From: Capniomyces stellatus
Lineage: Eukaryota; Kickxellomycota; Harpellomycetes; Harpellales; Legeriomycetaceae
Length of the DNA stretch: 64,000 bases
Direction: 5' to 3'
NCBI GenBank assembly: GCA_001661515.1
Contig: LUVW01000028.1
Location: 228,078-292,077 of the forward strand
Numbering within the stretch: the stretch's first letter is position 1; the number at the start of each line of letters is the position of its first letter. This document shows positions 55,984-64,000 of the stretch, piece after piece. The notes under the pieces were generated by a model. It did no database searches. It worked only from the letters and a program-made list of their open reading frames with translations, and was not told the origin of the DNA. The translations under genes and the position numbers were made by a program.

Positions 55984-58491
55984 ATGAAAGAGATTCCATT
56001 TGGTCAAGCAATTCCATCAAATTCGCCATTTGCAGTTTCGGTTTCTTTTCCGAAATGGAAAGACAATGTGGATTACGAAATGGGATTGCCTAGGGCTATC
56101 AATGGCATGGTGAGCGGGTACCCCAGATTCTTTATTTCGCTGGACATTAGAAAGGTAGACAAATAGATAGGATATACAACCAAAATACACGGTGAAAAAT
56201 GTAGATAGAAAAGGACAGACATATACATATATCTAAATTTTATTAATTAATCAAATATAGCTCATGAAATATGCAGAGGAGAATTTTGGAAAAGAAAAGG
56301 AGCTGTCAATGATTTTCCCAACGCGGTTATGTGCAGAACGTTGCAGGAGGTTTATAATAGATTTGTCCGAGGCTGATAAAAAGGAAAGCGCAAAAGAGTC
56401 GCGCGTATTAGAACATAGAGTGGAGTCAAAGCTGGGTGCAACCAATGGAGGGTACGCCGATGCTGACAACCTGCTTACACGGCCAGTTGATATTTACATT
56501 GTGTTTTATAGCGAGGGGCTAGAAGGAGTGGCAAAACAATATTGGCAACACACCGGTGATGGTATATCGGCAAGACAAGCAAACCACTGCCTGAAGCTAC
56601 TTGAGCTATCAGAGTGTGAAGCCAGAAAAAGCACGCTGAATAGCAATGATGGGGCAACCAAAGGACCAGAAAAGCTGGTAAATGCGACCAATGAGTCGGC
56701 GGTAAACACTGGCATGCCGTTTATCAAAGTAAAAACGCCAGCTTATTACAAGAAGCCGTCTAAGCTTGTGCAGGCAAACGGTGCCACACAGCAGAGGAAG
56801 CAAGCAGTGGATAGCACTGGGCCTAAAGATCTAGAAGGAAGGAGTTTGGGCGCTAGTGCCGATATAGTGTTGAAGGAGCCCGAGATATACTTGGAGGAGA
56901 GATATGGCCGCAATGTAAATAGTGTGTTTTCCAAGGAGGCAAAGCTGGCTCTAAAGAGAAGAATAGCAGGAATCCTGGATGAGCAGCTAAACAAGTGCTG
57001 TGACCTGGGCAGTGTTGGAAGCAGCAAAGATGGCGTTGCTGCAAACAGGCACTCAGAGTCGGATGTGTTTTTGCTTTCAACGGGAATGGGCGCCATATAC
57101 CACACACACCAGATTATCCTCAACAGAATAGGGTCAGGCAAAAGCGTGTGTTTTGGGTAAGTAGATTTGAAGAGTTGTACGGCTGTGAAAAGCTACTTGT
57201 TAGACCCAAAATGACATACATTGTTAATATCAAGTAGATGGCTAAATAAATAAAATTGTGTTGGATCTTTTGTTTTATAAATCTATATCGAGTTTTGTGT
57301 GTTTTATGTATGTATTAAATTTTGTGCTTGGCTGGTTTAGATTTGTGTACACAGACACCTTAAAGATCCTAAACAAGTTTGGGCCTGGGGCGCACTTTTT
57401 TGGATTGGGTGAAGGCGATGATTATTTGGAGCTTGAGAAGGTGTTGGAAAAGAGTAGAAGAAATAACGACCCTATTGTTGCATTGTTTACGGAATGTCCA
57501 AGCAACCCGCTACTCAAGACAGCCGACCTTGGCCGACTTCGTGAGCTGGCTGACGAGTACAACTTTGTTTTGGTGGTTGACGATTCTATTGGAAACATAG
57601 TTAACGTTGATGTGCTGGGCCATGCGGACGTTGTGGTTTCAAGCCTTACAAAAGTATTTAGTGGAGATAGTAATGTGATGGGTGGAAGGTATGTGTTTAA
57701 ATCCATTTTTTCTGTAATTGTAGTCCTACCTTGTGTAATTACAGTCTTGATTACTCTTGCTGATTCTTTTTTATTTTATTTTAATTTTTGCTTTGTGTTT
57801 AACGAACGGTAGTATTGTTTTGAGTCCAAACGGAAAGTATTACAGCGATTTGAAGTCGTGGATGAACGAGGATTTGGAGGATTTGATGTGGTGGGAGGAT
57901 GCTATTTTTATGGAGCGCAACTCTAGAAACTTTGTTGACCGCGTAAGGCTAATAAATGAGAACGCCGAACTGGTATACAGGCTATTGGAGGACTGCACAC
58001 AAGGTATGTATGATATTTACTGGCACTCGCCTTATTGTTGCCGGGACTGCTGCATCAATGGCGTTTTTATTTTTACTTTTTATTTTTATCTATATTTTTT
58101 AAAGTAAGATTTGAAGTTGGTGCTAATCTTAGTCGATAATGGCTGGAATTGAATAGTTGATAAATTGTACTATCCAAAGTACACTTGCAAAGAAAACTAC
58201 GAAAAGATCAAGCGCAAATCACCAGAAAGTGGGTATGGTGGGCTACTGTCGGTGGTCTTTAAAACCGAGTCCCAAGCCAAGCTTTTCTACGACAACTTGC
58301 ATTGCTGTAAGGGGCCATCGTTGGGAACAAATTTCACGCTTGTTAGTCCCTACACTATTTTGGCACACTTTGGAGAGCTAGAGTGGGCGGCAGGGTACGG
58401 TGTTAGTCCGCATCTTATCCGCATCAGTGTTGGTACTGAAAGCCAGGAACACTTGGAGACGATTTTCAAAAACGCATTAAGCATGTTATAA
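55984..58491 (+). CDS. STR2: Cystathionine gamma-synthase (Str2-type), PLP enzyme
   Basis: PLP-dependent enzyme of transsulfuration that makes cystathionine from cysteine and an activated homoserine. Five exons close in phase: 55984-56154, 56261-57156, 57341-57688, 57813-58003 and 58157-58491, about 646 residues. The length and the N-terminal extension match fungal Str2 rather than the roughly 400-residue bacterial MetB. Diagnostic blocks: [19 protein letters not shown] and [13 protein letters not shown] at the N-terminus, then [77 protein letters not shown], and [16 protein letters not shown] with the Schiff-base Lys. Near the end come [20 protein letters not shown] and RISVGTES. An acidic/Ser insert around residues 150-215 is variable in the family. 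Confidence 0.95.
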
Positions 58492-59092
58492 GTGTATCAA
58501 CTACATACCGTTTACTTTACTTTACTTTACTATAATTTATATATAAATATATTTATCTATTTCCGTTTTAGTTGTAAATCTTTCAAATGAAATGGACGAG
58601 TTGGGACATTTGAAAGAGTAGGTTTGGAGCTTTGTAACTTTGGGAGCTTTGGAAAGCTTTACAAAGTAATTAAAAAATGTTAACAGACCTATTAATTGGT
58701 AAATAAAACACCACAAAAAAAGAAAGAAAAAAAAAAGACGATTATAGCAAATGGGTTTGACTGGCCAATAGAAACATGGCTACGACAAAAGTATTAAATT
58801 ACGTATTTAAAAGACAACAAAAGCTGTTTTTTTTTTACTATTCATTATTGACTTTATGGAGTAGCTAATTCTCACCAAAACAAACGCACTAGTAAATAAA
58901 AAGAAAATAAAAGCTAACCGAGATAGAGATTGTTGCAAATAGGCTTTTTTAAAGGGTTTGCTTTATTGAATTCGAATTCGATTTGCATTGTTTATTCAAT
59001 TAGTATTTTCTGGCGAAATAAGAACAGGAGAAATCAGAGTTGTTTTTATTAATATTAAGGATAGATTGGAATAAGGCAGAGCAATAAACAAA
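58492..59092. other. Intergenic spacer STR2-RPT4
   Basis: About 600 bases of AT-rich sequence with a TTTAC pentamer run (58509-58530). No gene or RNA is seen. Confidence 0.5.
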
Positions 59093-60663
59093 ATGACAGA
59101 TGCACAGAGAAAAAAGGTGCTTGGTGATTACCGTCGACGACTTATTGAACATCGAGAATGGGAGCAAAAGTTAAAAGAAGGTATGCTATAAATGGACAAT
59201 ACTGTTTGTCACAAATGGGCGTTAGATGTGGACCTATGGTTTTGTTGCTATAAGAAAGAAATGAAGACTAAATAGATGAGTAATAATAATAAACTTGTAG
59301 CTCGTGAGATGGTGAAGCAGCTTGAAAAGGACTATGACAAATCGGAGGATGATTTGAAGGCACTGCAAAGTGCGGGGCAAATAGTTGGAGAGGTGTTTAA
59401 AAAGCTTGATGATGATCGGTTTATAGTAAAAGCATCAACAGGGCCGAGGTATGTAGTAGGATGTCGAAGCAAAGTAAACAAGGAGGAATTGAAGCAAGGG
59501 GCCAGAGTTGCCTTGGATATAACGACGTTGACGATTATGAGAAAGTTGCCAAGAGAGGTTGATCCGCTTGTTTACAACATGAGCACAGAAAAGCCAGACG
59601 ATGTTTCGTTTGCAGGAATTGGGGGGTTGACTCAGCAAATTAGAGAATTGAGAGAGGTAAGAACAATGGAATTTTTGTGTTTGCATCGTATAGATGTTTT
59701 TAAGGGCTTGAAATGTTATTGGCTTTTCTTTTTTGGGATTAATGCTTATGTTTTTTTGGGGGGGGGTATTGAAAAAAAATGGAAAATGTAGGTTATTGAG
59801 CTTCCTTTGATTAATCCAGAGCTGTTTATAAGAGTTGGAATCAAGCCACCAAAGGGGGTATTGCTATATGGGCCACCAGGAACTGGAAAGACGTTGCTGG
59901 CGAAGGCCGTGGCAAATACACTGGAAACAAACTTTTTAAAGGTAGTTAGTAGTGCAATAGTCGACAAGTATATTGGAGAGAGTTCAAGGCTTATTCGAGA
60001 GATGTTTGGTAAATGGCAATTTTATTTATTTAATTTAAAAGCTGAATTTAAGAGTTAATCAAAGCATATTTGTGAGATATTTATTCTCTTCTTTTCTAAC
60101 GTCTTTGTTGGGGGGATTTTAATTTTAATTTTTATCTTCGGGACTGAATAGGATATGCCAAGGACCACGAGCCATGTATTATTTTTATGGATGAGATTGA
60201 TGCAATTGGAGGGCGTAGATTTTCAGAAGGAACATCGGCAGATCGAGAAATCCAGAGAACATTGATGGAGTTGCTGAATCAAATGGACGGGTTTGACTAT
60301 TTGGGCAAGACCAAGATTATTATGGCAACCAACAGACCAGACACACTGGATCCAGCATTGCTGAGACCAGGCAGACTGGACAGAAAGATTGAAATTCCGC
60401 TGCCCAATGAGCAGGGAAGAATGGAGATAATAAAGATCCATGCTGGGCCAATAGCAAAGCACGGTGAAATCGACTATGAGGCCATAGTGAAGCTCAGTGA
60501 TGGGTTTAATGGAGCAGATTTGAGAAATGTTTGCACTGAGGCTGGGATGTTTGCCATTAGGGCCGAAAGAGACTATGTTGTTCAGAGCGATTTCATGGAG
60601 GCGGTGCGCAAAGTGAGTGATGCAAAGAAACTTGAGTCCAAATTGGATTACGAAAAGCTCTAA
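59093..60663 (+). CDS. RPT4: 26S proteasome regulatory ATPase subunit Rpt4 (PSMC6)
   Basis: AAA+ ATPase of the 19S base, which unfolds ubiquitylated substrates into the 20S core. Four exons close in phase: 59093-59180, 59301-59656, 59792-60008 and 60152-60663, giving 390 residues (human PSMC6 has 389). The acceptor at 59300 was chosen over an earlier one at 59275 because it restores the phase and aligns the N-terminal coiled coil ([13 protein letters not shown], then [19 protein letters not shown]) with no gap against yeast Rpt4. Then the OB domain ([39 protein letters not shown]), Walker A GPPGTGKT, Walker [41 protein letters not shown] with the Arg fingers, and a C-terminal helix ending KLDYEKL. 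The G9 run at about 59758 lies in the third-exon-preceding intron. Confidence 0.97.
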
Positions 60664-61661
60664 TATACATGCGGATGAATATGAATTCAAGGCCGAGTTG
60701 ACACGATTTGTGCCCTTCGTTTATTTTTATTTTTTCCTTTTTATTTTGATTTTGATTTTCCTTTGAATTATTATTTTACAAAATTTGACAACTTTTAATA
60801 AAGAAAACCTTCTACTCTAATTATAAAAGTAATGGGCTTGAACGAGTAATGTTGTTTTTGTAAAGTGATAACCGGTCTCAATGTCCAAGAGTTGTTATCC
60901 CTGGCTCAAAAAGGAACCAAATGGGGAGGATTTTGTTTTGATTTTTAACTAAATTTATTTGAGCTATTATATGATTTGGCAAGTTGGTTGAGTAAAATCA
61001 GGACAAACTTTTAAGCATTTGATTGTATTGTGGGAGAAATATGTTGAACATTATGAGAACGGCATTGTATTGGGTGGAACGAGAGCAGAATTAAAAAAAA
61101 GAAATTGGTAAATGGACTTTATGAAATTTGATTTAAAAATAACAAGAAAAAAAAATAACAACAAAAGTTGGCAATATTCGAACAAAGAAATGAAAAGAGA
61201 ACAGATAATAACTAATCTGAGATGGGAAGCTTTAATCGGGAAGGATTTAAATGTCAATTAGATTTGATTTATTATTATTATTGAAAAGTTAATGTAGATT
61301 CTTGGAATATAATTTAAAGACAAAGACAAAAAAAAAAAAAAGAAACAAAGGCAGGAAAAAAGAAAAAGAAAAAGAGGGGAAACGAAAAAAGTAGTTTATA
61401 CATTTATAATATTGTGAGGTAAAGTTTGAGCAAGGGATTCTAGACCAGCAAAGAAGAAAAAAGAAGAAAAAAAAGGGAGGTGGGGGTATTTAGAGTAGTG
61501 TTGGTATTGAAGCAAAGGAAATAGCAGCAATAGCGAATATTTTAAAATAAAAAGCGCGACAACTAGGTTGGTTTGTACGATTGGTTATCGTAAAACTGCG
61601 AGTAGTAAAACAATAAAAGTAAATAAGAAAGAAAGAAAGAGGGGGATATACTGGAGCGATT
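60664..61661. other. Intergenic spacer RPT4-THO2
   Basis: About 1 kb of AT- and purine-rich sequence. It contains AATAAA-like signals after RPT4 and GAAA/AAAG simple repeats before THO2. No gene is seen. Confidence 0.5.
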
Positions 61662-64000
61662 ATGGATATTTGTGGAAGAGGGTTAGCATGGGTTCGAGGA
61701 TTGGGATTGGAGAGGGATAAAGATGCGATAGCGAGGGAGGATATTGTTGGGAGGCTTGCTCAAGAGCCGGATTTGGTTGACAAGTTGGGGTTATACTTGG
61801 TTAAAGAGTATGTAGACCTTGGTAGTGAGGAAAAGATTGGCGGAGAAAAGGAAAAGGGAGAAAAGGAGGAGGAAAAGCGGGATAGTAAAGAGATAAAAGA
61901 GAGTTTTTTGGATCAAGCAAAAGAAATCAAGAAAAAGTTGGGAGTTGAGGGAGCAGGGTACGAAAAGATGTTTGAGGAGAGCATAGTGGATGGGCTTTGG
62001 ATAGTTGGGCAGCAGATAAGCGTGGAGAGTAGTTTGAATAAGGAGAAGGGGGACTTGAAGATGGAGAGGTTGGCAGAGTTGGCGATGGGGTTAGTGGGGG
62101 AAAGAGTGATTGGGGAGGATATAGTGAAGGAGAGGTTGGAGGCAGAATTTTTAGAGAGAATAAAGCAGATTCCGTCGTGGAAGCAGTTTAATAAGAAGCT
62201 GGTGAGAGCAAACACGTCTATCCAGTACAAGCAAAACAAGTACAACCTACTTAAAGAGTCGAGTTTGGGGTATGGGATACTAGTGAGCGAGCTTGGAGCG
62301 GCGATGTTGGGAGATGAGGCGGGGGATGAGGTTGAGGTTGAGACGGGGCGGAGTAGGTTGGTAGTGGGGGACTTGATGAAGGAGAAGCGAGTAGAGTTGG
62401 TGGAGAGGCTGGCGAGGCGGGTGGAGGGGTTGATTGGGGAGTTTTCGTTGGAGCTGAACAGGGTGGTGGACATAATGATAGATGTATTTGTGGGAAATGT
62501 AAAGAAACATTACAAGTTTTTTTTGGTTTTGATAAAGAAAATGACGAGTGTTGGGTATGAGTTGAGGGGCGAAATTGACGAGAAGAGGAGGAGGGATTTG
62601 GGACAGTTAATAGGGTTCAAGATGGGGTATTACAACAGGACAGACATAAAGGAAGACTTTGAGACGCCAGAGGAAATGGTGGTGGTGATTGGACTGCTGA
62701 TAAGCTATTCACTGATAGAGCTGAAGGAGGTGTACCAGCACTTGGGACCAAGCGATTTTGAGATGGAAATGGAGATAAAAGAGCACATGAAGGAGATGAA
62801 GAGGGATTCGGGAGGAGGCAAAATGAGTCTTTTAGCGACAATGGAGGCGTTGGAAGCGTTTGGAGGAGAATTAGAGAACGAAACAAAAGAAAAGGAAAAG
62901 GAAAAGGAAAAGGAAAAGGAAAAGGAAAAGGAAAAGGAAAAGGAAAAGGAAAAAATCAAAAGTAATCAAAAAGTAATGTTAATAAACAGTTTGTTGGGGA
63001 TGGGGAATATAGAGGATTCGTTAGTGTTGATTAAAAAGTACAAGAACATTGAAATCAAGCACAAGAGCATTGCAGACCATATAAACAGGATTATGGAAGC
63101 GATGGTAGAGAGGTTCAGGAAAGCAGGAAAAGAGGGAAAAGGGAAATTGGGGGAAAAGGAGACAAGAGGGTTGATGAAACGGAGTGGAAAGCAGGTGAAT
63201 GTGGTAAAGTGGATCAACAGTTTCCCGCCAATCACATCGAGAGCAAGAACAAGGCTAGAATACTTTTACGAGGATAACTGGGAAAAACATGGGGTAATAG
63301 AGGCGGTAGGTGGGGGGAATTTGGGGGAATTGGTGGGGGGACTGAGAGAGTTTCTGGAGATAAACGGGCCAATGGTATCGAGAAATGTGGGGTTGCTGGT
63401 GAAATTGATAAGGATGTATGGAGAAAACAAAGAGAGTTTGGAGATGAAGGAGGTGTTTATGGAGTACTTGCTGGATGGGGTGAGTCTGGTGGACTGCAAC
63501 CCAGGACTGAGCAACGAGATATGGGAGATAATCAAGGATTGGGGATATAAGGAGCGATTCAAAGTATATGAGCATTGGAAGGGAAATGGAAATGGAAATG
63601 GAAATGGAAATGGAAATGGGAATGGGAATGGGAATGGGGTGGTGGAGATCAAGGCGGGGCAAGTGGTGAGAGAAGTAAAGAAAGTATTGAGGAGATTGTC
63701 AAAGGAGACGGTGAGAACGATGGGGCGTAGACTGTGCAAGCTGACGCATAATAACCCAACTGTGGGGATGTTTGAGATAGTGGAGCGAGTGTGTAGCGAT
63801 GACAATATGATTGAGCCATTAGTGGAGGCGTTCAAGTTCATGACGAGGCTGGGAATGGACGTGGTAGTGTACGAGATAAACAGCGTGATGTACTACCGCA
63901 ACTACCGGAGCGACGTGTTCAAGGGCAACGGGATTGACCTGAGCCATTGGCTACAAGCACTGTTTACGTTTGTAGGTACAATTGCGCGAAAGTACAGTTT
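61662..64000 (+). CDS. THO2: THO complex subunit 2 (THO2/THOC2), 5' part, runs off the window
   Basis: Largest scaffold subunit of the nuclear THO/TREX complex, which couples transcription to mRNA export. The frame from the ATG at 61662 is open for 779 codons to the window edge without an intron. Family blocks: WKQFNKKLVRANTSIQYKQN then KYNLLKESSLGY (the THOC2 N-terminal domain signature), LGPSDFEMEMEIKEHMKEM, VKKVLRRLSKETVRTMGRRL then CKLTHNNPTVGMFEIVE, DNMIEPLVEAFKFMTRLGMD and ISLWLQ-like IDLSHWLQALFTFVGTIARK. These match the conserved THOC2 order. Two low-complexity inserts interrupt it: a Glu-Lys run (about residues 409-431) and a Gly-Asn run (about 640-659), each made by a hexanucleotide repeat. 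The C-terminal half lies outside the window. Confidence 0.93.
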   Translation, partial: MDICGRGLAWVRGLGLERDKDAIAREDIVGRLAQEPDLVDKLGLYLVKEYVDLGSEEKIGGEKEKGEKEEEKRDSKEIKESFLDQAKEIKKKLGVEGAGYEKMFEESIVDGLWIVGQQISVESSLNKEKGDLKMERLAELAMGLVGERVIGEDIVKERLEAEFLERIKQIPSWKQFNKKLVRANTSIQYKQNKYNLLKESSLGYGILVSELGAAMLGDEAGDEVEVETGRSRLVVGDLMKEKRVELVERLARRVEGLIGEFSLELNRVVDIMIDVFVGNVKKHYKFFLVLIKKMTSVGYELRGEIDEKRRRDLGQLIGFKMGYYNRTDIKEDFETPEEMVVVIGLLISYSLIELKEVYQHLGPSDFEMEMEIKEHMKEMKRDSGGGKMSLLATMEALEAFGGELENETKEKEKEKEKEKEKEKEKEKEKEKIKSNQKVMLINSLLGMGNIEDSLVLIKKYKNIEIKHKSIADHINRIMEAMVERFRKAGKEGKGKLGEKETRGLMKRSGKQVNVVKWINSFPPITSRARTRLEYFYEDNWEKHGVIEAVGGGNLGELVGGLREFLEINGPMVSRNVGLLVKLIRMYGENKESLEMKEVFMEYLLDGVSLVDCNPGLSNEIWEIIKDWGYKERFKVYEHWKGNGNGNGNGNGNGNGNGNGVVEIKAGQVVREVKKVLRRLSKETVRTMGRRLCKLTHNNPTVGMFEIVERVCSDDNMIEPLVEAFKFMTRLGMDVVVYEINSVMYYRNYRSDVFKGNGIDLSHWLQALFTFVGTIARKYS
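62887..62955 (+). repeat. AAAAGG hexanucleotide microsatellite coding (Glu-Lys)n in THO2
   Basis: About 11 near-perfect copies of GAAAAG, in frame. Confidence 0.9.
63581..63638 (+). repeat. GGAAAT/GGGAAT hexamer array coding (Gly-Asn)n in THO2
   Basis: About nine hexamers, first GGAAAT then GGGAAT, in frame. This is the same dipeptide-coding hexamer found in SET1. Confidence 0.9.

Noticed and set aside
1..64000. tRNA, rRNA, CRISPR arrays, prokaryotic operons or transposons
   Set aside because: No tRNA B-box with matching acceptor stem, no rRNA core, no spaced direct repeats, and no transposase, integrase or reverse-transcriptase motifs were seen on either strand. Weak tRNAs with introns could still be missed by eye.

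Overview
This window is from a eukaryote, almost certainly a fungus. It is AT-rich. The genes are interrupted by spliceosomal introns (GTAAGT/GTATGT donors, TAG/CAG acceptors), have no operon structure, and are separated by long AT-rich spacers. Fungal-type genes include a tandem pair of Kre2/Mnt1-family (GT15) mannosyltransferases and an Str2-type cystathionine gamma-synthase. Animal-like genes absent from Saccharomyces also occur (NEDD1, RalGAP beta). That mix, with the low gene density and Gly/His-rich secreted proteins, fits an early-diverging fungus; Kickxellomycotina/Harpellales (Smittium-like) is my best guess, but it is only an inference.

Layout. 1-362 (-): 5' end of an unrecognised gene. 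2911-3807 (+): ribosomal protein uL13 (RPL16). 4069-5372 (-): NSE3/MAGE subunit of SMC5/6. 7892-10591 (+): single-pass membrane protein with a C-terminal SH3 domain and hexapeptide repeats. 12025-12435 (+) and 18752-19264 (-): two paralogous secreted Gly/His-rich proteins facing each other, with the ELL-associated factor EAF gene (13445-15496, +) between them. 22487-25707 (+): ZW10. 26302-30945 (+): SET1 H3K4 methyltransferase. 33120-34436 and 35678-37063 (+): the GT15 pair. 38368-46156 (+): a RalGAP-beta-like gene of about 13 exons. 49478-49918 (+): small Ser-rich protein. 50429-54059 (-): NEDD1. 55984-58491 (+): STR2. 59093-60663 (+): proteasome ATPase RPT4. 61662 to the end (+): 5' part of THO2, cut by the window edge.

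The genes do not form one pathway. Several are chromatin or transcription factors (SET1, EAF, THO2, NSE3). Others act in secretion, trafficking or the cell surface (ZW10, GT15 pair, Gly/His-rich proteins, SH3 membrane protein). The rest are signalling, spindle or housekeeping genes (RalGAP beta, NEDD1, RPT4, uL13, STR2).

Exon models were built by hand from reading frame, splice signals and phase. Junctions that did not close are flagged: NSE3 5' end, RalGAP-beta exons 7/8, NEDD1 exons 1/2. The most interesting items are the Gly/His-rich secreted pair, the patchwork of near-identity between the GT15 paralogs (gene conversion) with an intron present in only one of them, very short introns (26-39 nt), and the NEDD1 and RalGAP-beta orthologs in a fungus. 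Four N runs all sit inside homopolymers, so they are assembly gaps.
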